Assembly: GCA_963735005.1 (NCBI GenBank) | Contig: CAVTJA010000010.1 | Span: 186,001-250,000, forward strand | DNA: 64,000 nt | Source: WTKG01 sp963735005 | Lineage (GTDB): Bacteria > Actinomycetota > Actinomycetes > Actinomycetales > Demequinaceae | Direction: 5' to 3' | In this document: positions 25,601-35,082 of the stretch, piece after piece | Numbering within the stretch: position 1 is the first letter of the stretch | Layout of the letters: every line of letters begins with the position of its first letter | Notes under the pieces: model-generated | The model's database searches: none | Seen by the model: only the letters and a program-made list of their open reading frames with translations | Told to the model about the DNA's origin: nothing | Program-made: the position numbers and the translations under genes

Positions 25601-28015
25601 CTTGCTGCCATCCGAAAGCGTCTCGGAGGTGGGATGACCGTGGCCGTTGTAGGTGATTATCTTGTGCTCGCCCGTGGGCAAGTCGACTCGCGACGTCAGG
25701 CCGTGGGATTCGTACTCATAGGTTGTTGGCGCTTGGCCGAAGAGGAACCCGCCTGTGAGGTTGGACTTGGAATCGTAGCAGCGGGTCGACCCACCGACCG
25801 TCCCACTCGCACCCGTCGTGATCGGGCGCCCACCGGCTGTATACGACCAGTGCTGCTCGTAGCCCAAGGGGCCCGTTTCCGATGTCTTGAGGCCCTTGCG
25901 GTTATACGCATAGGTGAAGGCGTTACCCGCCGCATCCGTCATCTTGACGAGGTTGTTTGCGTCGTCGTATTCGTACGAGGTGGTCGCGGCAAGCGAGGTC
26001 CCATACGCCACCGTCTCCGACGCCAACAAGTAGCCATCGTACACGTCGCGAGTCACGGTGCCGGCCGCGTCCGTCACGTCAACCCACCCGGCGCCATAGG
26101 CAAGGTACGTAGAAAGCCCGTCGCTCTGATCCTGCTCGACGACGCGACCTTGAGCGTCGTACGTATTCGTGACGACAAAGCCTGTCGGCGCGGTCATTGT
26201 CAGCATGCGGTGCTCAGCGTCGTACGTGTACGTCGTAACAAGTCCGTTGAAGTCCGTCACCGACACCAGGTCATCGTTCGAGTCGTACGCGTACGTGAAT
26301 ACGCGTCCCGTGTCGTCCGTGACCGTTGAAATGTGATCGCCCACCCACACGGCGTCGAGAGACCTGCCGAAATCGTCGTCCACGTGGTCGACGCGACCCG
26401 TTGCGTCACGAGCCACATTCACTTCATTGCCGTTCCGGTCGACGAGGCGGGAAAGGAGGCCACCCGAGTCGAAGTAGAAGGCTTCGTCGATGCCGCGCTT
26501 GAGGAGGAAGCCGCCGCCCTCAAGCTTCTTGAACTTCGCGTGAACGCGCACCGGCACGTCGTAACCAAACGTCGGGTCACCGTAGACGGGGATTATCGAG
26601 CCGTTCTCCTGTACAACCTCGAGGTGCGTTGCGGTCGCGAGCGTGCCCCCCTCAACCACGCGCAGGTGCATTCCGTAGTTGACGCTCCAGTTCACGCCAA
26701 GGCCACCGTCAGACCCATCTCCCTGGCTTGAATACGTACGCGACCAAATCACGGGCGGGCCGACGCAGGCGACACCCAGGTCGCGCACATGTTCGTAGAA
26801 CTCGCCTGTCGCAGAGTTGATCGGGTCGCCGTGCTTCGCAGTCGTGCACGCTTCTGAGGGGATGTCACCGCCATTCAGCTCCCACGTACTCACGCCATCC
26901 GCATTGGGCAAAGTTACTGCGTCTTTCGGCGTCTCAAAGAGCGGGACACCCGGGCTCGCTGTTAGCGCAATGTAGGTGACGTAGGTGTGCTTGCTATCCG
27001 AAACCCACGGGACAAGCGCGTTGCAGGCGTGCGCGCTATCGCACACGTTCAGAATGGTGCCGGCAGTCGTGTCGGCGATGACAAGCGCGGCCGGATCGCC
27101 GTCGCCCCAAGCAGAAATATCGCCTGAGTAGCGCGCAAGCAGGGTGACACTGGGCGTATTGGGCCTCGTCTCAGGCGGTGTCGCAGCGAGACCAATCCCA
27201 CCCGGGGGTACCTCGAAAGGGTCGAGATAGAGGTATCGATCCGGCTCGCCCGTATGCGACCCAGTTACGCGAAGCCCGAATTCGGCGTCGGATCCGAAGG
27301 ATGGAATATCTAGAGGTTCCGCCGCCGCGAGATTTTGCATTGTGTAATCGGTGAGGGCGCCATGTACATGCGTTGATGCAAGAACTTCGAGACCGCAGGA
27401 GTCAGACCTGACATAGAGTTCTAGTTCGCAACCTTTGGAGTTGTCGCCTCCGCAAATGTCGTGGTCGGAGCCTCCGGGCGAGTAGACGTGAGCGTCGACC
27501 TCGTAGCGAATGGCCGACGTACCCTCGTAGTAGAACTGTTTGATGGTGTAGGCGCCCTGGGCGGGCGGGTCCACGTATCCCAAGTCGAGCGTATATTGGG
27601 GCGTTTTCCATGTCTTCCTTGGGTACCCGCTGGTCTGGTGAATGACCACCACCCTAAGTTTTGCCGCGTCTTCTGGCGTGGTATTCGAGTCACCGTAAAC
27701 CCAGCCCTCGAACGTCTGGGAGTCGCCGACGTGCACATGCTTCCAGTCGTGAAGTACGCCGTTGGCTCCGGAGTAAATAACGACGCTGCAACCACAATCG
27801 GTACTGAACGAGTCGAGCGTGAACGTAAACTCGTAGTGGATGCCCGTGCTTGTCGCATCCGGCTCCGTGGAGATGCCGCTGATGCTGAACGTCGCGTCGG
27901 CGGGCAGGGCCGACGCAACGTCACTCCCAATGACGGAAATCACAGAAGCCGCGAGCGCGGTGATCACGACTCGCGAAATCGCGCGAATACCCCATGAGCG
28001 CTTTGACGACTCCAC
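22676..28015 (-). CDS. RHS-repeat polymorphic toxin with NucA/NucB-like DNase tip
   Basis: 1779 residues from a GTG at 28015 that has GGGGAA upstream and directly precedes a signal peptide (RVVITALAASVISVIGS, cleavage near ASA). Layout: signal peptide; beta-rich N-terminal part to about residue 380; a DUF6531-type start of the RHS shell (HGDPINSATGEFYE) near 390; dozens of YD repeats to about 1440; conserved RHS core (YLHGDLTGSVRAATD, GLYYLRARYLDPVSGQFLTVDP) to about 1530; linker 1548-1632; toxin tip about 1665-1779. The tip has SRSRAPGIAQNFDDA and DEYPFA followed by GGCGSFV, the pattern of the NucA/NucB nuclease family. RHS shells encapsulate the tip and release it by self-cleavage. A signal peptide implies Sec export. 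GC content is visibly lower than in the neighbours, suggesting transfer. Confidence 0.93.
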   Translation of the reverse strand: MESSKRSWGIRAISRVVITALAASVISVIGSDVASALPADATFSISGISTEPDATSTGIHYEFTFTLDSFSTDCGCSVVIYSGANGVLHDWKHVHVGDSQTFEGWVYGDSNTTPEDAAKLRVVVIHQTSGYPRKTWKTPQYTLDLGYVDPPAQGAYTIKQFYYEGTSAIRYEVDAHVYSPGGSDHDICGGDNSKGCELELYVRSDSCGLEVLASTHVHGALTDYTMQNLAAAEPLDIPSFGSDAEFGLRVTGSHTGEPDRYLYLDPFEVPPGGIGLAATPPETRPNTPSVTLLARYSGDISAWGDGDPAALVIADTTAGTILNVCDSAHACNALVPWVSDSKHTYVTYIALTASPGVPLFETPKDAVTLPNADGVSTWELNGGDIPSEACTTAKHGDPINSATGEFYEHVRDLGVACVGPPVIWSRTYSSQGDGSDGGLGVNWSVNYGMHLRVVEGGTLATATHLEVVQENGSIIPVYGDPTFGYDVPVRVHAKFKKLEGGGFLLKRGIDEAFYFDSGGLLSRLVDRNGNEVNVARDATGRVDHVDDDFGRSLDAVWVGDHISTVTDDTGRVFTYAYDSNDDLVSVTDFNGLVTTYTYDAEHRMLTMTAPTGFVVTNTYDAQGRVVEQDQSDGLSTYLAYGAGWVDVTDAAGTVTRDVYDGYLLASETVAYGTSLAATTSYEYDDANNLVKMTDAAGNAFTYAYNRKGLKTSETGPLGYEQHWSYTAGGRPITTGASGTVGGSTRCYDSKSNLTGGFLFGQAPTTYEYESHGLTSRVDLPTGEHKIITYNGHGHPTSETLSDGSKFTTAYDPLGNPSAITQYRDRDGDGTKEADTTTFTYNNRSQMLTMTDALGATTTYTYDAYGRLVSAEDAQGATTTYAYDPSGRRTSATDAEGLTTTYNYDAAGRLASVTGPGGAVTSYDYDLLGRITAVTNSLGQSVSYEYDVLGQNTAVVDELGRRSQSEYDALRRVTHQTNPAGGVVTYNYNLKSQLESVVDAGGRSTDFAYDKWGRLKSKTRADGESWSYTYDNDAGQLESATDWLGRVESVDRDGFGRPTTITDFQGLTTSVSYRDGLVAQVTAPSGLVSTPTYDALGRATTVAHSGDVAPTVSTYDSVGNLTGVSDDGGQSSYAYDSLGRVTSATGALGDVQYGYDALGNFDTLTYPSGLVVTYDHDVLGQLTAVNIPNKGSISVSRDAAGSVTDVGYPNGVDLQVSYDAGARVDGTLLTGPGANALFAESYAYGTDGLMTAQSFSRGGAVTQSRDVVRDDIGRVGSITDQAAALSTLTYRASHEVLTDDMGSTLSFSTGGQLDSLVTAGAETITYAYNALGQRTSSSAVTGVDAQSFTYDLLGQLSSVTSGAATYDYTYSQGLRTSADDGTQTTQYVWDTSAGVPVLLEDGENAYVYAGGSTPLAQVSLASGDVTYLHGDLTGSVRAATDESGTVVGTWDYSAYGQVTASTGNAQVTRFGFAGEYRDPTGLYYLRARYLDPVSGQFLTVDPWDGSTGMPYAYTAGDPFQQSDPMGLSSGRSEPGQSFSDGVGDLFSAPFQEFECDRSKLGFWGAVNKNYNPMYHYLEHESAAWDSMLQGDVVGFAKNSYFATLDVLDAALIAAPFASIAVRGVRLAESALAGARGRFAEAYPGGWRTALADDTGSIGIGNAAANTAADVPTVVFSRSRAPGIAQNFDDAVANGAPTQLNRVSAAARDANRRAALRGQSPAPAGQSLDEYPFACSAQGGCGSFVRSVPQGEQSYQGGVLSRFFHNNGVGVGDPFNVVFGP
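23120..23371 (-). repeat. RHS pre-toxin linker repeat, RHS copy
   Basis: A 252-bp segment at the shell/tip boundary, repeated in the orphan toxin at 21243-21494. Recombination between the two would replace the DNase tip and its SUKH gene with the ART-like tip and its immunity genes. Confidence 0.9.
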
Positions 28016-28159
28016 CGTCGTTCCCCATTTCCTCGCGTGAGGCGCACGGCGTCGCCGCACACCTGATCCGTCCTGCGTAGAAACCTACCGAACAAGGGCT
28101 GGCGGCGCGCGTTGAATGGGCGACTGCGCTTGCCCCGTAGGAGCGCGCGCGGCGGCAAG

Positions 28160-28552
28160 TTACGTCGCGTCGGTGTCGAACGGCGCGCGCGCACCAGCGG
28201 GGCGGGTCTTGACGCGCGGGCCGAGGCCTAGCTCCTCCGTCGCGGCGTCCGCCTCGACCACGCCGCAGCCGGCGGCAGCCCCAGCGGCGGCTCCGGCGGC
28301 GCGGCCCGCAGGCAGGTCCTCGCGCATCACGTCACGCACGATGCGGCGAGGGTCGTACTGGCGCGGGTCGAGCGCGCTGAGGTCGGCGTCGCCCACCTCG
28401 GAGCGCACCGTCTTCTCGGCGTCACGCAGGAAGCCGCGGATGCGGCGCACCACGTCGCGGAACTGGCTCACGTAGCCGGGCAGGCGCTCGGGGCCAACGA
28501 TGAGCAGCGCCACCACCAGGATGACGAGCAGCTCCCCGCCGTTCATGTCCAT
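28160..28552 (-). CDS. tatB: Twin-arginine translocase subunit TatB
   Basis: 130 residues. One N-terminal membrane helix (GELLVILVVALLIVGPERLPG) is followed by an amphipathic helix (YVSQFRDVVRRIRGFLRDAEKTVRSEV), as in TatB. The start among MMDM is uncertain; 28552 gives best spacing from GGAA. It sits after htrA in the order sigE-rseA-htrA-tatB, as in Mycobacterium. The RHS gene lies directly downstream, so this is the boundary between conserved backbone and toxin island. Confidence 0.93.
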   Translation of the reverse strand: MDMNGGELLVILVVALLIVGPERLPGYVSQFRDVVRRIRGFLRDAEKTVRSEVGDADLSALDPRQYDPRRIVRDVMREDLPAGRAAGAAAGAAAGCGVVEADAATEELGLGPRVKTRPAGARAPFDTDAT

Positions 28553-28607
28553 CACGGTTCCATTCTGGACCAGTGCACGGCGGGGCCGCTACGCGTCTCC
28601 CGCCTAG

Positions 28608-30099
28608 CTACCCGAAGGCGACGGGCTGGGCGTCGGGCCTGACCTGGTCGGAGCCGTCCTCGTAGGTCACGTCCGTGTTGGCCGCGAGCACCATGGTGAG
28701 GTCCGCCTCCGTGCCGTCAGGATGGCGCACCCGGAGCGTTACCGAGTCGCCGGGCGCATACGCGCGCAGCGCCACGATCAGCTCGACCGGCCGCGTGACC
28801 GGCCTGCCCTCGATGGACAGGATGACGTCCCCGGCCTGGAAGCCCGCCTTGTCGGCCGGGCCGCCCACGGACACCGCGCGCACGCCGTTGGCGAGGTCGT
28901 CGTCGATGACGCGGACGCCCTCGCCGATGTAGGTCTCGTCGAGCAGCACGCCCACCACGGGGTAGGTCGCCTTGCCGGTCTTGATGATCTCGTCCGAGGT
29001 GCGGCGCGCCTGGTTCGACGGGATGGCGAAGCCCAGGCCGACGCTGCCCGCGCCCGTCGTCTCCGTGGCGCCTGGCAGGGCGGCGACCGCGCTGTTCACG
29101 CCGATCACCTCGCCCTTGAAGTTCAGCAGCGGCCCGCCCGAATTGCCGGGGTTGATCGCGGCATCGGTCTGGATGGCGTCAACGAACGCCTTGCCCGAGT
29201 AGCCGCCGAGCGGCCGGTGCACCGAGCTGACGATGCCCGTGGTGACCGTCGCGTCAAGCCCCAGCGGGGAGCCGATCGCGATGACCGGGTCGCCCACCTG
29301 GATCTTCGACGAGTCAGCGAGCACGAGCGGCACCAGGCCCTTGCGCTTCACGCGCAGGACAGCCATGTCGTAGTCCTCGGTGCGTCCAACGATCTGCGCG
29401 GTCTCCTCCTCGCCGTCGGAGTACACCACGTGCACCTCGCCGTCGCTTGGCTCGATCACGTGGTTGTTGGTGAGGATGTAGCCGTCAGCAGAGATGACGA
29501 AGCCCGAGCCGGAGGCGATCACGACGCCGCCGTTGATGGCGTCGATCGACACCACCGAGGGCAGCACCGCCTCGGCGACGGCGCCCACGGTGCCGTGATC
29601 GGCGACGACCTGCGCGGCCGGGATGGGCGGCAGGTCGGACGAGTTCTTGTTCAGCGCGTCGAGCACGCCGTAACCGGCGACGCCACCCACTGCGCCCAGC
29701 AGCAGCGCCAGCGCGGCGGTGCCGACGAGCCACGAGCGGGGCACGCGCGGCGGGCGCGGCAACGCACGCACGGCGATCTCGTTTACGCGCTGCGGCGGCG
29801 GCGGCATCGTAACCTCGGCGGTGGGCGCCGTCTGGGACGAGGCCTGGGCCGCGACGTCCGGCGTCGAAATCTCCGCGGTGTCCGTGGCCGCCTCGCCCGT
29901 AGGCTTGGCGGCGGCCGATGCTGCGACCGGCCTACGCACGGCGGTCGCGCCAGTCGCAGGGGTGTCGGCGGCGGGCTTCCTCGCCGCCGGCTTCTTCGCG
30001 CGCAGGCTTCTTCGCCGCAGGCTTCTTAGCCGCAGGCTTCTTAGCGGCCGCAGGCTTCTTGGGCTCGGGCGTGGCCGTGCCTTCGGTGCTATCAGTCAT
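28608..30099 (-). CDS. htrA: HtrA/DegP-type membrane-anchored serine protease (apparent frameshift near N-terminus)
   Basis: The catalytic frame (28608-29939) carries one membrane helix (WLVGTAALALLLGAVGGVAG), the triad His in TNNHV, Asp in YDMAVLRV and Ser in NPGNSGGPLL, and a C-terminal PDZ domain (GGPADKAGFQAGDVILSIEG). It has no good start of its own. The true start is probably ATG 30099 (MTDSTEG) with AGGAAGG upstream, 7 bp after rseA. It reads into Lys-Lys-Pro-Ala-Ala repeats and then into the protease frame if one base is removed from the CGCGCGC run at 29997-30003. The indel is therefore either a sequencing error or a real frameshift in slippery repeats. Role: envelope stress protease of the SigE regulon. 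Confidence 0.88.
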
Positions 30100-30106
30100 G
30101 CGAGGG

Positions 30107-30949
30107 CTACCTTCCTGAGACGGCGCCAGCCAACTCGGCGAAACCGTCTCCAATCTGTTCGAAAACTCCCGGGTCGTCGTTGTCGGGGAAGCCGTCTGCG
30201 ACGCCCTCCAGCACCCGCACCGGGCAATTGCACGCCATGGACACCACGGCGTTTCCAGACTCAAAGACAATCTGGGCGGGCGTGGTGGTGATGACGTACG
30301 CGTCCCGCTCCTCGGTCTCGGCGGCGGGGTACATCGCGCCAATGTTCCCCGGCAGCTGGCCGTGCTGCTCCGTCACGAACACGCTGTCAAGCCCAGCGAG
30401 CATCGTCGCCTCGAGCACGTGAGTGCCGTCGTCGGTGAGCACCAGGCGGGCGTCCACCGGGACCAGGCCGGTGTCGTCCCAGTTGGGGTGGATCCAGGAC
30501 TTCAGCACATCGCCGGAGCGCATCCCGGACGCCGTCATGTACGCGTAGGAATCGCCCTTGACCGACGTCGTGGAAGCGTACTCAAGGCGTGCCGTGTCGG
30601 GCGCGCCAAGCACGTAGAGGCCGCCGAGCGCGGCGACCACGCCCGCGCCCGCGACAACACCGATGCGCGCGACGTTCCGGCCCGGCCCCTGCGCGGCCTT
30701 GCGGTGGCGGCGCGGCTCGTCCCTGGCGATCTCGGCGATCCGGTCGCGGTCGAGCAGGTGGGCCGTGAAACTCATGTCGATGCCCTGGCCGGAAGTCTGC
30801 AACTTCTCGCGGTCGCGCAACAGCGCGTCCCGCTGGCTGGTGCAATCGGCGCAGTCGTCGAGGTGCGCCATCGCGGCGACGGTTTCGGCTCGCGAGAGCC
30901 TGCCGTCGAGGAGGTCGTGAATCCGGTTGCCGAGGTGACGCGACGTCAC
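30107..30949 (-). CDS. rseA: Anti-sigma-E factor with zinc-finger domain, RseA-like
   Basis: 280 residues. The N-terminal anti-sigma zinc motif is AHLDDCADC (H-x3-C-x2-C). A membrane helix lies near residues 98-118 (ARIGVVAGAGVVAALGGLYVLG), followed by an exported sensor domain of about 160 residues. It overlaps the sigE stop by ATGA, which couples sigma and anti-sigma synthesis. It is longer than mycobacterial RseA, whose extracytoplasmic part is small. Confidence 0.92.
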   Translation of the reverse strand: MTSRHLGNRIHDLLDGRLSRAETVAAMAHLDDCADCTSQRDALLRDREKLQTSGQGIDMSFTAHLLDRDRIAEIARDEPRRHRKAAQGPGRNVARIGVVAGAGVVAALGGLYVLGAPDTARLEYASTTSVKGDSYAYMTASGMRSGDVLKSWIHPNWDDTGLVPVDARLVLTDDGTHVLEATMLAGLDSVFVTEQHGQLPGNIGAMYPAAETEERDAYVITTTPAQIVFESGNAVVSMACNCPVRVLEGVADGFPDNDDPGVFEQIGDGFAELAGAVSGR

Positions 30950-31563
30950 ACTGCTCCCTCCACGGGAGCACGGTGCGCTAGAGATTCACGAAGTTTGGCC
31001 CGCGCCCGCGACAAGCGCGAACGCACGGTTCCCATCTTGATCCCCAGAGTCGCCGCGATCTCCTCATAGGAGAGGCCCTCGATGTCGCTGAGCACTACGG
31101 CCGCACGGTACTCCGGCTGGAGCTCCGCGAGCGCCGCGATGACGTCGTCGCCGAGGTTGCCCATGTCATATGCGTCTTCCGGCTGGCCGCTGCGCTCGTG
31201 ACGGTCGAACGAGTCCGACGTCGCGACCGAGTCCGCGTTCTCCCCCATCCAGTCGAACCGGATGCGCTTCTTGCGGCGCACGCGGTCAAGGAACAGGTTG
31301 GTGGTGATGCGGTGGAGCCAGCCCTCGAACGTGCCGGGCTTGTACTGCGACAGCGAGTTAAACACCCGGACGAACACGTCCTGGGTGAGGTCCTCGGCGT
31401 CGTGCGGGTTACCGGTGAGGTGCAGCGCCAGGCGGTACACGCGGGCCGAGTGATCGCGGACGATCCCCTCCCACGTGAGGCCATGCGCCTCGATACCGGC
31501 AACGAAAGTCTGCTGCTCGGTCGCGGAAGCGCGCGGCTGGACGTCTACCACTGTCGCCTCCAT
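30946..31563 (-). CDS. sigE: ECF RNA polymerase sigma factor SigE
   Basis: 205 residues. Region 2 (YRLALHLTGNPHDAEDLTQDVFVRVFNSLSQY and GWLHRITTNLFLDRVRRKKR) and region 4 (VLSDIEGLSYEEIAATLGIKMGTVRSRLSRARAKL) are both complete. Gene order with rseA, htrA and tatB, and a divergent O-methyltransferase, matches mycobacterial sigE. It should direct the response to envelope stress, including htrA. Confidence 0.95.
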   Translation of the reverse strand: MEATVVDVQPRASATEQQTFVAGIEAHGLTWEGIVRDHSARVYRLALHLTGNPHDAEDLTQDVFVRVFNSLSQYKPGTFEGWLHRITTNLFLDRVRRKKRIRFDWMGENADSVATSDSFDRHERSGQPEDAYDMGNLGDDVIAALAELQPEYRAAVVLSDIEGLSYEEIAATLGIKMGTVRSRLSRARAKLRESLAHRAPVEGAV

Positions 31564-31684
31564 GTCTCCTCAACGGTTCTGGGTACCCCCATGTTCCCAC
31601 GAATTCGCGCGCAGCGCCTGCACTCGGGCTTTCGACTCTCCCCGCGCGCCCCCGATACGATGCGGGGAAACGACAAGGAGCACC

Positions 31685-32320
31685 ATGACGGACGACGCAG
31701 CGGCAAACTGGGCCTACGCGGAGGGCTTCATCGCGGAGGACGACGTCCTGCTCGCCGCACGCGACGAGGCGGCCGAGCTTGGTTGCGTGCCGGTGATGCC
31801 CGGGGGCGGCGCGGCGCTGACGGTGTTGGCGGCAGCGGTGGGCGCGTCGTCCGTATGCGAGATTGGCACGGGCGCGGGCGTGTCCGCGGTGTACCTGCTG
31901 CGCGGCATGGCGCCGGACGGCATCCTGACCACCATCGACATCGAGCCTGACAACCAGAAGGCCGCCAAGCGCACCCTCGCGGCCGAGGGCGTGGACCCCG
32001 CGCGCGTGCGCATGATTGCGGGCGCCGCGCTCGAGGTGCTGCCACGCATGACCGACGGCGGCTACGACATGGTGGTGGTGGACGCGGTGAAGCGCGAGTA
32101 CCCCGAATACGTCGAGCACGCCGTGCGCATGCTGCGCCCCGGGGGCGTGCTGGCGATCGACAACACGTTGTGGCACTCGCGTGTGGCGGATCCGGCGCAG
32201 CGCGACGAGAACACCACGATCATCCGCGAGACCCTCAAGAAGGTGCGCGCCGACGACCGGCTGCAGAGTGTGTTGCTACCGTCTGGCGACGGCTTGCTGG
32301 TGGCGGTCAAGCGCCACTAG
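31685..32320 (+). CDS. SAM-dependent O-methyltransferase
   Basis: 211 residues from ATG 31685 with AAGGAG four bases upstream. The longer open frame from 31475 is a shadow over the sigE promoter. SAM-binding motif VCEIGTGAGVSAVYL, acidic LTTIDIEP, and YDMVVVDAVK. It corresponds to the catechol O-methyltransferase-like family (PF01596) and to the methyltransferase divergent from sigE in Mycobacterium. The substrate is unknown. Confidence 0.92.
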   Translation: MTDDAAANWAYAEGFIAEDDVLLAARDEAAELGCVPVMPGGGAALTVLAAAVGASSVCEIGTGAGVSAVYLLRGMAPDGILTTIDIEPDNQKAAKRTLAAEGVDPARVRMIAGAALEVLPRMTDGGYDMVVVDAVKREYPEYVEHAVRMLRPGGVLAIDNTLWHSRVADPAQRDENTTIIRETLKKVRADDRLQSVLLPSGDGLLVAVKRH

Positions 32321-32329
32321 GCGCGGGTG

Positions 32330-32497
32330 CTAGCCCTGGGCGCCCGCGAGCGAGGCGCGGAGCTCTTCGACCTCGTCGGCCGAGATCTCAACCACCAGGC
32401 GTCCTCCGCCTTCAAGCGGGACGCGCATCACGTAACCGCGACCTTCCTTGACGACCTCCATGGGTCCGTCTCCGGTGCGGGGCTTCATAGCAGCCAT
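32330..32497 (-). CDS. DUF3117 small protein
   Basis: 55 residues: MAAMKPRTGDGPMEVVKEGR, then YVMRVPLEGGGRLVVEISAD and a short acidic-helical end. This is the highly conserved actinobacterial DUF3117 family (like Rv1211c). AAGGAGA lies about 10 bases upstream of the ATG. Function is unknown. Confidence 0.95.
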   Translation of the reverse strand: MAAMKPRTGDGPMEVVKEGRGYVMRVPLEGGGRLVVEISADEVEELRASLAGAQG

Positions 32498-32758
32498 CGG
32501 TGGTCATTCTCCTTGCATCGCTCGGCCGCGGGTTCCGCGGCGCTTGTCCCATTCTACGTGGTTGAGCGCTCGCGGCAGAAACCGGGCCGCGAGAGTTAAC
32601 CCCCGGGAAACCTGGGGCCGGGCTTTCGCGCGCTCGGCGCGGGGGGTGGGACGGCAGGGCCCAGCGCGCCGATGTCCCCAGGTCCTGCCAGGCGCGGCGA
32701 ATTCCTCGGGTGTCCCGACGCATCGGCGCGTGTCACACCCCGCTGCTTGGATATAGGT

Positions 32759-34222
<1,464 letters not shown>

Positions 34223-34299
34223 GGCGTACCGCGTCGCGCGCGCGGCGCAGCCCGCGTCGCGTTGCGTTGCGCATTGCGTGGGCCGCGTAGCGCGTGCCC

Positions 34300-35082
34300 C
34301 TAGCCCTCCGCGTCGTCGAGGTGCGCGGGGCCCACGCGTTCCGCGTACTCGCGCACGATCGCGACCGCCTCGGCCGGGTCGTCGGTGACCTGAATCAGGT
34401 CGAGGTCGCCTGGCGCGATCTTGCCGTGCACCGCCACGGTCTCGCGCAGCCACATCACAAGCCCGTCCCAATACGAGTGTCCGACGAGCACGATCGGGAA
34501 GTGGTGCACCGTCTCGGTCTGCACCAGCGTGAGGGACTCGAACAGCTCGTCGAAGGTGCCGAAGCCGCCAGGCAGGACGATGAACCCCTGCGCGTACTTC
34601 ACGAACATCGTCTTGCGCGCGAAGAAGTACCGGAAGTTCACCCCAAGGTTGACGTAGTCGTTCACGCCCTGCTCGTGCGGCAGCTCGATGCCTAGGCCGA
34701 TGCTGACTCCCCCTGCCTCGTTCGCGCCCTTGTTCGCGGCCTCCATGACGCCCGGGCCGCCGCCCGTGATGACCGCGTAGCCCGCCTCCACCAGCCGTCG
34801 GCCGATGTCCTCGCCGAGCGCGTACTCCTCGCTGCCCGGCTTGGTGCGCGCCGATCCGAACACCGAAATCGCGGGGCCCACCTCGGCGAGCGCGCCGAAG
34901 CCCTCGACGAACTCCGACTGGATGCGCAGCACCCGCCACGGGTCCTCGTGCAGCCAGTGCGGAATGTTGACGGAGTCGAGCAGGCGGGACGACGACGACG
35001 TCGCCGGCACCTGCGAGCCGCGCAGCAGCACGGGCCCCTTGCGGTAGCCCTCCTCGCTCGCGCCCTTCAGCTTGTCAGCCAT
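34300..35082 (-). CDS. LOG-family protein (TIGR00730, nucleotide 5'-monophosphate nucleosidase-like)
   Basis: 260 residues from ATG 35082 with GGAAGGGG upstream. The open frame extends further but over dapE. LOG motifs: VFGSARTKPGSEEY, GGGPGVMEAANKGA and PGGFGTFDELFE (PGGxGTxxE). These proteins release cytokinin-like bases from nucleoside monophosphates or act on other nucleotides. It overlaps dapE by 16 bp. In Mycobacterium a LOG gene is also linked to dapE. Confidence 0.93.
   Translation of the reverse strand: MADKLKGASEEGYRKGPVLLRGSQVPATSSSSRLLDSVNIPHWLHEDPWRVLRIQSEFVEGFGALAEVGPAISVFGSARTKPGSEEYALGEDIGRRLVEAGYAVITGGGPGVMEAANKGANEAGGVSIGLGIELPHEQGVNDYVNLGVNFRYFFARKTMFVKYAQGFIVLPGGFGTFDELFESLTLVQTETVHHFPIVLVGHSYWDGLVMWLRETVAVHGKIAPGDLDLIQVTDDPAEAVAIVREYAERVGPAHLDDAEG

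Noticed and set aside
25040..26329. Long forward open frames opposite the RHS gene
   Set aside because: They mirror the YD-repeat codons and show no domain or RBS. The reverse frame is a continuous RHS protein.
34223..34299. GCGT-rich repetitive stretch between HNH and LOG genes as a structured RNA
   Set aside because: Only short degenerate GCGT/GCGC runs without a consistent stem or unit.
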